This document shows, in pieces, positions 48,356 through 57,221 of a stretch of DNA of 64,000 bases. The first letter of the stretch is position 1. Every line of letters begins with the position of its first letter. Source of the DNA: a virus; the IMG/VR virus record IMGVR_UViG_3300020457_000004, positions 1-64,000 of that record; one strand, 5' to 3'. The notes under the pieces are model-generated. The model searched no databases and had not been told where the DNA came from. It was given only the letters and a program-made list of their open reading frames with translations. Both the position numbers and the translations under genes were made by a program.

Positions 48356-49009
48356 TTAGATTTTTGACAACTTATCCATGAATGAACTGAACACTTCCAT
48401 CTTCGCTTCCTCTAGTTCACGAGAACCAGCCTTCTTAATTCGCCTTACAGCCAAGTCTATGTCCTGTTCCATCCATGTTCCTTCAACCATTACCCACTCT
48501 TTGTGTTCCATAATACCCCTTACAAAGGCATCTGGAGCGGATGGGTCTGCGACTATATCAGCAGCAGTTGAAAGTACAAAGTCATCTTGAACCTCGTTTA
48601 TGCCATTCTTTTCTTTTAAAGTTCCGAGTCCTCTGGAACTCACACCAAGGGAGGCACCTTCGTCAATAAGGTTCTTTACGATATTTCCCATAGGTGTATC
48701 AAGAATTTTTGCTTTTCCAATATAATTGGAACCATCTTCTTTCAAAGAAGTTATCATGTGCGATACACGATCTAAATTGATTGTAGGGCCATCTGGATGT
48801 CCTAACTCACCCATCGCCCTTTTCTTCTTAATGCTTTCTTTAACATAACGGTTTACTTCCCTTTGCATAATTTCGCGTGGGTATACTCTACCGTTCCTGT
48901 TTTTAAGGTCAGATTGGAGAAAGACACCTTCAATAAAAAGGTTTGTCTTACCGTTACTTTCTTCTTTGATATATTGAATATCTTCTGTTGTTTCTGTTAT
49001 AAGTTTCAT
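48356..49009 (-). CDS. 21: Prohead protease gp21
   Basis: 217 residues (T4 212). IEGVFLQSDLKNRNGRVYP at the start, MGELGHPDGPTINLDRVSH (catalytic His), and GVSSRGLGTL (catalytic Ser) are the U9 protease motifs. Cleaves head proteins during maturation. Between gp22 and the small structural gene. Confidence 0.95.
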   Translation of the reverse strand: MKLITETTEDIQYIKEESNGKTNLFIEGVFLQSDLKNRNGRVYPREIMQREVNRYVKESIKKKRAMGELGHPDGPTINLDRVSHMITSLKEDGSNYIGKAKILDTPMGNIVKNLIDEGASLGVSSRGLGTLKEKNGINEVQDDFVLSTAADIVADPSAPDAFVRGIMEHKEWVMVEGTWMEQDIDLAVRRIKKAGSRELEEAKMEVFSSFMDKLSKI

Positions 49010-49010
49010 A

Positions 49011-49400
49011 TTATCCTAAGCTCCCATCTGCGCCTTGGTGTTGTTGTGAACCATATCCACTAACCTTAGCAGTCTCTACTATTACTGTTCCCCCAGCACC
49101 ACCAGCAATAACGACATCTATATCTTGGTCATTCTGGTGATTGTCATTGAACCCATAAAAATCTAGTGAACCACTCTCCATCAATTCATAGAGAACATCA
49201 CTATTCCTTTGTATTTTAGCACTTGCACCACTTGATAATGTCCAATGAATTGCTTTAATATCTGCCTTTGGTGAACTCTGTGTCTCTGTACTCTTCTTCA
49301 GAGTGGTTGCGAGAGCAATGGTGCCTGTCGCAGCTGTCCCACGAACGGCACAAACTCCTTGGACTTGAGTAAGTTTTAAAACATCGACTACGACTGCCAT
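49011..49400 (-). CDS. Small structural protein between gp20 and gp21 (129 aa)
   Basis: 129 residues, Thr/Gly/Ala-rich beta sequence (VRGTAATGTIALATTL, IDVVIAGGAGGTVIVETAKVSGYGSQ). No enzyme motif. One base before gp21. Composition fits a head-decorating or core protein; T4 has no exact counterpart here. Function inferred from position. Confidence 0.7.
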   Translation of the reverse strand: MAVVVDVLKLTQVQGVCAVRGTAATGTIALATTLKKSTETQSSPKADIKAIHWTLSSGASAKIQRNSDVLYELMESGSLDFYGFNDNHQNDQDIDVVIAGGAGGTVIVETAKVSGYGSQQHQGADGSLG

Positions 49401-49413
49401 TTAGTTTCTCCTG

Positions 49414-49764
49414 TTAATTCTTTTTCTTGGAGTGGTTACCATGTGGGCCTTCTGCTAAAATTTCTAGAGCATAAGTCTCACACATTTCAACTCCGTGTTC
49501 AAACATAACCCGATACCAAGCAACTTCACCATCTTTATTTGGTTCAGCATGCTCACCTACTATGGGGCTTCCCTCTCCGAATTTGGGATGGACTACCTTA
49601 GTTGCACACATATGTGTTAATTTAGGGTCTTCCGAACTTCCCTGTTTTGGGGGAGTGACATGACCTTCCGCGCCGTCTTCGGTAGGCAGATTTGCAGTAG
49701 GTTGTTCCTTCTTAGGTTTTTCTACAGCCTGCGCTTCCTCGCGTAGTTCTTTAAATGTCTTCAT
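49414..49764 (-). CDS. Tudor-like small protein (116 aa)
   Basis: 116 residues. KVVHPKFGEGSPIVGE...GEVAWYRVMFEHGVEMC resembles the small Tudor-type barrel at the C terminus of UvrD/PcrA helicases (VxHxxFGxGxV...VxF). N-terminal ~45 residues are disordered. Seen near prohead genes in related phages. It may bind RNA polymerase or a head protein; unknown. Overlaps the gp68-like gene by 14 bases. Confidence 0.7.
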   Translation of the reverse strand: MKTFKELREEAQAVEKPKKEQPTANLPTEDGAEGHVTPPKQGSSEDPKLTHMCATKVVHPKFGEGSPIVGEHAEPNKDGEVAWYRVMFEHGVEMCETYALEILAEGPHGNHSKKKN

Positions 49765-50041
49765 CTGTTTCCCCTGTATCGGTTTCTGTTTGTTCTATTT
49801 CTTCCTCTGGTGCAGCCTCAAGTCCCATTTTCTGTAGTTCTGGGTCATTAAATATCGCATTAGATATTTCTTCCTTCCTCGCGGAAATTAATTCATCCGC
49901 CCTTGTACCCATTGCCTTTGCAAACTCATCGTTTGCTCCAGTATAGTCACCATCTGCCCACTTATCCATCATATTTCTGACAGCATCTTGTGGTGTTACT
50001 TCATCGGCAACTTCTACTTCTACATTATCTGTTTCACTCAT
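49751..50041 (-). CDS. Prohead core protein (gp67/gp68-like)
   Basis: 96 residues from ATG at 50041; GGAG six bases upstream supports it over an ATG four codons earlier. Acidic ends, helical middle (TPQDAVRNMMDKWADGDYTGANDEFAKAMG). Lies directly after portal gp20, the place of T4 prohead core genes 67/68. Assigned by position and size, not by clear similarity. Confidence 0.65.
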   Translation of the reverse strand: MSETDNVEVEVADEVTPQDAVRNMMDKWADGDYTGANDEFAKAMGTRADELISARKEEISNAIFNDPELQKMGLEAAPEEEIEQTETDTGETDEDI

Positions 50042-51554
50042 TATCTTCTCCATTAGTTATTTGAGGTTCTTCACCCCCTTCTTCTTGACCAGCTGCAATT
50101 TGCTCGTCCATAATATCAATCTCTTCATCCGAAAAACGCATAATGTTTTTCTGGACATATTCTTTACTAAACAACTGACCTATAAATGGTACTACACCGT
50201 TTAGTATTTCTAACCTACTTCTAAGAATCTCTTGTTCCTTAGACTCAGTATAATAAGCATCTTGTGCAAACATATACTGTAGGTCATTCCTAATCTCTGG
50301 CCATTCCTCTTCGTTAATGACCCCTTTTAAAACTAGTTGAGTTTTTAGTAGGTCATCAAATATCCCACTAAATCTATTTCTCAACTTTGAAATGAACTTT
50401 GTAAATTTAAGTTCATCTCTAGTAATCTCAGCAGACCGTCCAAAATTTAGACCTGTCTGTTGTTCCAGACGCGAAATCGGAACATTAAGTGATTGATATA
50501 GTTTCTTTTGGAAGTAAACTACATCTTCAATCTCACCTAAGTTCGCACCGCCTGGCAATGTTTGAATCTCTGTACCTCTACCACCTTCTTTTCGTGGTAA
50601 CCAGAAGTCTTCAAGCATTGACATAAACTTCTTGTCATCTCTTATCTCACCAGTATCACTATCATAAACAAGTTTGTTTCTGTAGCGACTCATCACATCT
50701 TTTAGATATTGTTCTGCTTTTCCTGTGGGCAGATTCCCAACATCTATATAAAAAATTCTTCTTTCGGGAGCCCGTGTGATACGATAAATCACCACCGCGT
50801 TCTCCATCATTCTCAATTGGTTAGCAGGGCGTATCGCTTTATGTAAATAAGATAGTGGTATATTCCTATCTTGGTCAACTAATCCAGATGTACAATATGT
50901 AACTGAGTCTTTGCTAACCTTAATTGCCTTATCATTAACTACATCTGTCTTGTATGACATTTGAGAGTTAGTGGCAATTCCCTTCTCATCAAATACAAAA
51001 TATTCTTGTACATCTTTTACGAGAGTTACTTGAGATTTTTTATCTTTCTCTTTCTTAATCTCTCTGACCTTTCGGATTTTCCTTGGGTCTACATAACGAA
51101 CATCTTTTATACCTTCTTTTTTCTTTTCAGTATCGATGACCTTGTGGAAAAAAATTCTTCCATCAATGTACCATCGTCTAAAATAATCTTGTGCCCGAAC
51201 ATTAAAGTCTAACATTCTAAGAACACCATCAAACTCTTGGATGATTGCCCTTTTAACGGTGGCAGATTGTTGAACCTTGTCAAGATTTAACTTGACTGGT
51301 TTCTCATCGTCCAAGTTTGCGATGGCATCATTGACAACATCCTCGATGGCTGCGTCAACATCTCCCATCATTGATATATCTCTATACCTTTTGATAAGTT
51401 GGGTTTCACTATTAGCAGTTCCTTCTATGTCGAAGTAAGTGCCGTAGTATCCACCCGCCCTTATACTTTCTAAAGACCCATCGTCATGAGGCGGAACGAA
51501 TGATTTTTCCGTCTTAGACTTGGATCTTGATATTTCAAATCCAAATAATTCCAT
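50034..51554 (-). CDS. 20: Portal protein gp20
   Basis: 506 residues (T4 524). VDAAIEDVVNDAIANLDDEKPVKLNLD, FRRWYIDGRIFFHKVID, APERRIFYIDVGNLPTGKAEQYL, and LEQQTGLNFGRSAEITRDELKF are the classic gp20 blocks used in myovirus surveys. Dodecameric gate for DNA packaging. Acidic C-terminal tail. Overlaps the core gene. Confidence 0.97.
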   Translation of the reverse strand: MELFGFEISRSKSKTEKSFVPPHDDGSLESIRAGGYYGTYFDIEGTANSETQLIKRYRDISMMGDVDAAIEDVVNDAIANLDDEKPVKLNLDKVQQSATVKRAIIQEFDGVLRMLDFNVRAQDYFRRWYIDGRIFFHKVIDTEKKKEGIKDVRYVDPRKIRKVREIKKEKDKKSQVTLVKDVQEYFVFDEKGIATNSQMSYKTDVVNDKAIKVSKDSVTYCTSGLVDQDRNIPLSYLHKAIRPANQLRMMENAVVIYRITRAPERRIFYIDVGNLPTGKAEQYLKDVMSRYRNKLVYDSDTGEIRDDKKFMSMLEDFWLPRKEGGRGTEIQTLPGGANLGEIEDVVYFQKKLYQSLNVPISRLEQQTGLNFGRSAEITRDELKFTKFISKLRNRFSGIFDDLLKTQLVLKGVINEEEWPEIRNDLQYMFAQDAYYTESKEQEILRSRLEILNGVVPFIGQLFSKEYVQKNIMRFSDEEIDIMDEQIAAGQEEGGEEPQITNGEDNE

Positions 51555-51580
51555 AATTTATACCTTCTTCAACTCGTAGA

Positions 51581-52099
51581 TTATTCTACATCATAATGCG
51601 TATATTGCCATGTCACAGTAAATTCTTCAAAGATGTCATTCTGTGCATAGTTCAACGCAATTTCTGACATCTGAATAGGAAATGCATTTCTTAAAGTGTA
51701 TGTACCATTAGGTAATACTGCATCATTCCTATCTAAATGTTCTACAATTATATCACTCTGGTAACCAGAAGGTGTCAAAGTGATAGCTTCGTTGGATTCA
51801 CGGTCATTCATACCATTCATCCATGCTTCAAACGGCGCTCGTAAACTAAAATCTGAGTCATTAACTACTGTAATAGTCCAAGGGTCGAATATCCTTTCGC
51901 CTGCAAGTTTAATCTCCCTACCTCTATATTGTATAATGGCAGGGTTTACATTGGAAGCGGGAAGGGCGGCCCCAGTTACGAGCAGACTGTAAGATGGGTC
52001 AACACCAGTAACATAAGAAGGGAAAGCAAGCTTAACCCTAAACTGATTAGGTCTTGCTCCACCAGCACCTAGTCTGGCCTTAAACTCTTCAATATTCAT
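51581..52099 (-). CDS. 19: Tail tube protein gp19
   Basis: 172 residues (T4 163). NQFRVKLAFPSY, GAALPASNVNPAIIQYRGREIKLAGERIFDPWTITVVNDSDF, and FPIQMSEIALNYAQNDIFEEFTVTWQYTHY are conserved gp19 blocks. Forms the tube inside the sheath. Ribosome site AGGAG. A GATAAATA late-like box lies at 52124-52131. Confidence 0.95.
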   Translation of the reverse strand: MNIEEFKARLGAGGARPNQFRVKLAFPSYVTGVDPSYSLLVTGAALPASNVNPAIIQYRGREIKLAGERIFDPWTITVVNDSDFSLRAPFEAWMNGMNDRESNEAITLTPSGYQSDIIVEHLDRNDAVLPNGTYTLRNAFPIQMSEIALNYAQNDIFEEFTVTWQYTHYDVE

Positions 52100-52123
52100 C
52101 TGTTTTTTCTCCTAACTTTATTT

Positions 52124-52131
52124 TATTTATC
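52124..52131 (-). promoter_or_regulatory. Late-like promoter octamer of gp19 (one mismatch)
   Basis: GATAAATA about 24 bases upstream of gp19's ATG. Confidence 0.45.
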
Positions 52132-52135
52132 TCTA

Positions 52136-54073
52136 TTAACCGCCAAGTTCTTCAAAAGATATTCCGCTTCTTGTCGCAACAAATGTTAGCGTTATGAAGT
52201 TAATAGACTTAGCAGGTTTGACAAATATGTCAGCCTTAAATTCGTTTGCGTCTATAACTTGCGGTGTATTGTTTGTTTCGTCACAAACAACGCGGAAATC
52301 AAAGATACCCCTTCTTCCTTGTACATCTCGCAAGAAAGGTTCTACTAGAGCAACAAACTGTGCCCTTGTAAATGCATCGTTGAACTCGAATAATTGGAAT
52401 TTAGCAGCAGTTGCAATTGCCTTTTCAAGGACAATAAACAATCTACGGACATTAATCCTGTTAAATGCACTTGGTGAATCAAGCATTGTCTTGTCTCCAA
52501 ACAATACAATACCAGAGCCAGGCGTTGAAATTACTGGGTTAACACCTTTAGCATAAAGTGTATCCCTCTGTGCCTTGGTAGGTGACCATGCGAGTTTGAT
52601 TGCATTTTTAATCTGTCCCCTATTAAGACCGCCAGGCGAGAACCAAGGGTCATCTGATTTATCTGTAACAACACAAGTACCAGCGACATCTCCGTTCAAA
52701 GGAACATAGACATATCTGTCATTGTACTTGTCGTACATGTATTTCCAACCAGAATCATATACTGCATAAGATGAACGAGTATATGCATTTAGGTCAGAGG
52801 TTGTAATAATTGATGTTGATTCTGAACCTTCGTTGTTTACTACGGCACTTCTCTGTGGAGAAATAAATACCATAGCATCTTTACGGATTTCAGCAACATT
52901 GTCGATAACATAATCACCTACAGCAGTTGGGTGAGCAGAAGTAAGAATTAAACTTACATCTACTAATTCGTCATTTGCGAATAGTTGATATCCTGCCTGT
53001 AAATCAGAATTAGCAGGAGAAGCATCAACACCACTTGCAAGTGAAGTTGAAACATCACTATCTGAAGAACCATTCAAGCAGGCAAAAACTGTTCCGCCAG
53101 CAGATGATGTTCCCCAGTTAGAACCATTTGTAGGATGATCCATCCAGTATATCCATTCTGAACGGTCATTGATTACATTCTTGTAAAAGTTTGTTTGGTT
53201 GATGTCATCTTTAGCATCGGATGCCTTAGATAATCCAGCAAATTTTTCTAGGACTGTTCCAGCAGTTCCAGTAATTTCTCCAGTTTCATCAATGACAATA
53301 ACATGAACCATGTCGCGTGAAGCACCATTGTTTTTTGCCCATGTAGTTGTGGTTGGTGTAAAATCAAACTGACTAGCATATGTCCATGCAGTTTGCAATG
53401 TAGATGTAGCAGTTGCAGATGAACCGTCACCACCAATAGTCACAGCAGGAGCGGATGAATATCCATAGCCTGGATGTGTAATTGTGATTGCGGAAACAGC
53501 ACCACCAGATATAGTTGCAGTTCCAGTAGCAGTAATACCACCTTGAGCGGGGGTAATTCCTGTTGGGTCAGCAAATGTGACTGTTGCGGATGTGTATCCA
53601 GAACCACCAGCGGTTACTGTTGCAGAACCTACTGACAATCCAGATGCAGATGCAATATCAGCGATTTCTACTTGAAGAGCATTACCTCGTGTGCCTGGGT
53701 ATTTTGCAGCCCATGGCCCTACAGAACCTTCTCCGTTGGAGTATGATTCTTGATATTGCTCTAGATTTTTAATTTGAACAGCAGTTCCAGTTGAGACTGC
53801 GTTTCTAGCAGCAGCTCCAACTTCTCTCACGGTTAATAAGTTTGAACCATAAGAAAGGAAACTTGATGCCACCATGTGGTCATAAAATATACTCAATGTG
53901 GGTTTACCGAACCTCTCAACAAGATTGTTCTCAGATTGTACTGAGATTATCTCATGAGCTGGGCCCCATTGAAAGTCTCCCACGATTCCACCAATAGTGG
54001 TGGCAACAGCGGGGACAACATTTGTGAGGTCTTTTTCTTGTACTAAGACGCCAGGCGATAATTGGAAAGCCAT
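52136..54073 (-). CDS. 18: Tail sheath protein gp18
   Basis: 645 residues (T4 659). PGVLVQEKDLTNVVPAVATTIGGIVGDFQWGP at the start and the C-terminal FDFRVVCDETNNTPQVIDANEFKADIFVKPAKSINFITLTF are sheath hallmarks. Residues ~150-240 hold an inserted beta module with GGSGYTSATVTF and YGYSSAPAVTIGG, also present in gp15. Contractile sheath. Ribosome site AAGGAG. Confidence 0.95.
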   Translation of the reverse strand: MAFQLSPGVLVQEKDLTNVVPAVATTIGGIVGDFQWGPAHEIISVQSENNLVERFGKPTLSIFYDHMVASSFLSYGSNLLTVREVGAAARNAVSTGTAVQIKNLEQYQESYSNGEGSVGPWAAKYPGTRGNALQVEIADIASASGLSVGSATVTAGGSGYTSATVTFADPTGITPAQGGITATGTATISGGAVSAITITHPGYGYSSAPAVTIGGDGSSATATSTLQTAWTYASQFDFTPTTTTWAKNNGASRDMVHVIVIDETGEITGTAGTVLEKFAGLSKASDAKDDINQTNFYKNVINDRSEWIYWMDHPTNGSNWGTSSAGGTVFACLNGSSDSDVSTSLASGVDASPANSDLQAGYQLFANDELVDVSLILTSAHPTAVGDYVIDNVAEIRKDAMVFISPQRSAVVNNEGSESTSIITTSDLNAYTRSSYAVYDSGWKYMYDKYNDRYVYVPLNGDVAGTCVVTDKSDDPWFSPGGLNRGQIKNAIKLAWSPTKAQRDTLYAKGVNPVISTPGSGIVLFGDKTMLDSPSAFNRINVRRLFIVLEKAIATAAKFQLFEFNDAFTRAQFVALVEPFLRDVQGRRGIFDFRVVCDETNNTPQVIDANEFKADIFVKPAKSINFITLTFVATRSGISFEELGG

Positions 54074-54133
54074 TTTGTTCTCCTTCGTATTTCGTTTTTA
54101 ATCTATCTTGACTAAATAGTTATTCCTAGCAAT

Positions 54134-54141
54134 TATTTATA
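54134..54141 (-). promoter_or_regulatory. T4-type late promoter of gp18
   Basis: TATAAATA about 60 bases upstream of gp18, overlapping the terminase stop codon. Confidence 0.65.
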
Positions 54142-55765
54142 AAAATTTTTCTTTCTCATCAGCCCATATCCAATAGTCACCATCCATAACTTGTGCTTCT
54201 GGTTCATGTCCGTCTACAACAAGCCCAAACGGTGTCAAATCATTTTCTATCATTCTCATCTGTGAATTGTATAGATTGTCACGAATATCTACATTAGTCA
54301 AATCCTTAAAAAATGTATTAGTTGATAACCAAGCAAATAGTACCATACACATTGCAAGGTCATCGTGGTATCCTTCATCAGCAGCAAATGTACCACTCCT
54401 TTCAACAAAAGTTGACAGTTCACTTATACATTCAGCATCAAATAATAAGAACTTCTGTTCTTCAATCAAACTTTTTAGTGCCAAACACCCCTGTCTTTTA
54501 ACTGCCTTTGATGTTCGTACACCTAGAGTACTTTGTTTTCCGAAGCCAGGCGAAACATATTGTTTGTTTTTTTCCTGTACACAACTAAAAATGTTCTCAT
54601 ACTCTAGTTCTTGGTGTAGTATATCGACTACCTGTTGTCCTATATCATTTGTTTCAAGTAAAACATACGCATCATTATAATCCTTTGCTACTTTTCCTAT
54701 AAAGTCTGGATATAACAATGGAGAAACTTTGTTATCTCTATACTTACCTACAACCTTAAACGGCATTTCTGTGATATCAACCACAATGAAAGCCGAAAAA
54801 TCTCCACCTATACCTCTAGCGGTATCTGCCGAGATTACATAGTATTTATCGTCTTGGGGTTCTTCATATATCTCTAGTCCATCCTTCCTATAAATTGGGT
54901 CGGTAGATGACATATTAGAAAGAGCTTTACCACTAATCAAAGTATTCGTTGACCCCAAGAAATCACACAATACTTCTTGGTTAAACTTCACTTCCCCTAA
55001 CAAATCAAACTGTTCTTGTGTCCACTTGTCATCGCGGCCTGGGATTTCAGTATGCGGTATAAACATATTCTCAAACCCATTAGTACCTTTCTCTGCCTCA
55101 TTCCAGAATTTCCAGAAATGATTATATCCCAAAGGCGTGGATGTCAATAGAATCTTTGTGGTCTCACCAGCAGAGATAGTAGGATATACAGATGCAAAAA
55201 ACTCATCTGCTATATTGTTTGGTATAATTGCAGCCTCATCAATGTACAACCAGTTAACTGATTTACCCCGAATACCAGATGATGTGGTTGCAGATGTAAA
55301 CACGCGAGAACCATTCTCTAAGTCCACATCCCCCTTGTTCCATGTCTTGACTCCCTGTTGCATCCATATAGGAAGATGTTCATACATAGTCTGATATCTT
55401 GACAACACCTCTCTGGCAGCCGCGGTCTTGTTAGCCATTATAGCGATGTTCTTGTCTGCATTGAATATAGAGTAATGTAATATACACGCGGCCGCTGTCA
55501 CCGTCTTGCCTTGCTGTCTACCTTCCATTAGAATAGTCTTTCGATTATTCATGATGAAATCTACTTTCCTTTTCTGACAGTCGTATAGCTTGAAAGGTTG
55601 TAGACCTTTATCCAAGGTTACTATTTGACAGTAATTCTCAATAAAATATATTGGGTCTTGTTCACACTTTACAAATTCTTCAAACTCCGTTTTTGTAAAA
55701 TCGTGTTGATACCCAATTGATTTTAGATTGGGGTTACCGTGATATGATGCTTCAGTTCCAGCCAT
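54137..55765 (-). CDS. 17: Terminase large subunit gp17
   Basis: 542 residues (T4 610). ATPase: Walker A EGRQQGKT at 81-88, Walker B LYIDEAAI (Asp176, Glu177), LLTSTPLG coupling motif. Nuclease half with VISADTARG (first Asp) and HDDLAMCM near the end. Packages DNA into the prohead. Overlaps the upstream glycosyltransferase-like gene by 14 bases. Confidence 0.97.
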   Translation of the reverse strand: MAGTEASYHGNPNLKSIGYQHDFTKTEFEEFVKCEQDPIYFIENYCQIVTLDKGLQPFKLYDCQKRKVDFIMNNRKTILMEGRQQGKTVTAAACILHYSIFNADKNIAIMANKTAAAREVLSRYQTMYEHLPIWMQQGVKTWNKGDVDLENGSRVFTSATTSSGIRGKSVNWLYIDEAAIIPNNIADEFFASVYPTISAGETTKILLTSTPLGYNHFWKFWNEAEKGTNGFENMFIPHTEIPGRDDKWTQEQFDLLGEVKFNQEVLCDFLGSTNTLISGKALSNMSSTDPIYRKDGLEIYEEPQDDKYYVISADTARGIGGDFSAFIVVDITEMPFKVVGKYRDNKVSPLLYPDFIGKVAKDYNDAYVLLETNDIGQQVVDILHQELEYENIFSCVQEKNKQYVSPGFGKQSTLGVRTSKAVKRQGCLALKSLIEEQKFLLFDAECISELSTFVERSGTFAADEGYHDDLAMCMVLFAWLSTNTFFKDLTNVDIRDNLYNSQMRMIENDLTPFGLVVDGHEPEAQVMDGDYWIWADEKEKFL

Positions 55766-56789
55766 TTACTTCCCCATGTGCTTGTTGTTTGATGTAATGA
55801 AAGAAGTCTGGTTCCTCTATATCTGGTAATCTGGGTATGTCTTCTGTCTCTAATATCATTTCAAAACATCTTCTGCGATTGTGTTCTCTCGCTAACTCTG
55901 TACCCCTTACTATTTCTTTCAAGGGATACTGTAATAAATTTGTAAATTGTTTGTAGAACTCTTTAAATCTTTCCCCTTCATCCTGTATATCATCAAACTG
56001 ATAGTCTACAAACCCATCATATAACATGAACCCCATTGATTTGAGTTCTTTATACATTCCTTGTCCACCAAACCCCATACATAATTTTCTATGCAAAAGA
56101 GGTTTAAAAGTTTTCTCAGTAAACCTAATGTGACTAGTCCTAGTCTCAACAAACAAATCTATGAGTATTTTGTCATAGAATTCTGCTGGACTCTGTGTTA
56201 CTGCCCATCCACCTTTCTTATGCAAAGGATGAGCTTGGTAAGAAAAATCCCAATTCTTTGACCAATCTAACATGAACTTCCTTTTAATATCAGTATATAC
56301 TCCTTGACGCAAGTTGGAACAATACTTATTGATTAAATTATCCTTTTCTAATAACTCCCACAACTTTTGTCTATATGGTCTCATAGAATGATTTAAACAA
56401 CAAAAGTGTGTATCTTCACTACCAGAGTAGTTTTTTATATTAGTTCTTTTTAGTTCGTCATCCCAATATGAACCATGTCCAATTACTTGCCACAAAAAAT
56501 ATAATCCATATGGTTTATGCACGGCATTTCTTGGTAATAATTTACTAGAGTCTATGTATGAACTATCGATAACAGTAAAACTTAAAGAAGGGAACTCTGA
56601 AAACAAATCTAACTTTATCAGTTCTTTCTTGGGTAAGAAGGGATTTAATATTTCCTCTTTTAAATTATGAACCACTAACCTATTTATCTTGTTTTCAGAT
56701 AGGTGTTCTTCTAACTTGGGAACGGTAAGGGCTTTCCTAAAATGTTCCATACACCAGTATTCAGCTGGATTCTGGGTCATCTGGGTCAT
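55752..56789 (-). CDS. Glycosyltransferase-like protein inserted between terminase genes
   Basis: 345 residues. RFTEKTFKPLLHRKLCMGFGGQGMYKELKSMGF (residues ~222-255) resembles a conserved block (EKTFKP...G.P.I) of phage and viral putative glycosyltransferases. Cys/His-rich middle (THFCCLNHSM). Sits between gp16 (28-base overlap) and gp17 (14-base overlap), whereas T4 has 16 and 17 adjacent. Function not certain. Confidence 0.55.
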   Translation of the reverse strand: MTQMTQNPAEYWCMEHFRKALTVPKLEEHLSENKINRLVVHNLKEEILNPFLPKKELIKLDLFSEFPSLSFTVIDSSYIDSSKLLPRNAVHKPYGLYFLWQVIGHGSYWDDELKRTNIKNYSGSEDTHFCCLNHSMRPYRQKLWELLEKDNLINKYCSNLRQGVYTDIKRKFMLDWSKNWDFSYQAHPLHKKGGWAVTQSPAEFYDKILIDLFVETRTSHIRFTEKTFKPLLHRKLCMGFGGQGMYKELKSMGFMLYDGFVDYQFDDIQDEGERFKEFYKQFTNLLQYPLKEIVRGTELAREHNRRRCFEMILETEDIPRLPDIEEPDFFHYIKQQAHGEVNGWN

Positions 56790-57219
56790 GGTCTATAATT
56801 TTTTCATTCTCTTTCTTTAGTGCTTTCAACATATCAGAAGTTGTACCAGTAAAAACTAGGTTGTTTGTTGTTTTACTAATAGTTCTTGGTTCATCTGAAT
56901 TCTTTTGAATTCGATGTTTCTTCTCTTGGACTTCCATCATATCCTTGGCTTGTTCACCCATAGTCTTAATGATTTGTCCAGCAACTTCATAAGCACGAGG
57001 ATTGTCACTATTTGTAGCAACATTCAAAATACCTTGAGCGGCTTCCTCCGCGTACTCGGCTGAGCGTTTCAAAAGATTCCTTGCTTCCTCAAAATCTTTA
57101 TCTAGTTTCTCATCTTCTTTTTCAGGCACAGCGGGAACGCCACCCTTTTTCTCAGCAAGTTCTGTAGTTACGGTGTTGAATGTTTTATCAAGTGCATCAA
57201 ATACTTTATTTTTTGGCAT
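56761..57219 (-). CDS. 16: Terminase small subunit gp16
   Basis: 152 residues (T4 164). Central coiled-coil helices ARNLLKRSAEYAEEAAQGILNVATNSDNPRAYEVAGQIIKTMG are characteristic of T4-type gp16. Regulates gp17 packaging activity. C terminus acidic (DHDPDDPESS). Follows gp15 by two bases. Confidence 0.93.
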   Translation of the reverse strand: MPKNKVFDALDKTFNTVTTELAEKKGGVPAVPEKEDEKLDKDFEEARNLLKRSAEYAEEAAQGILNVATNSDNPRAYEVAGQIIKTMGEQAKDMMEVQEKKHRIQKNSDEPRTISKTTNNLVFTGTTSDMLKALKKENEKIIDHDPDDPESS

Positions 57220-57221
57220 AA

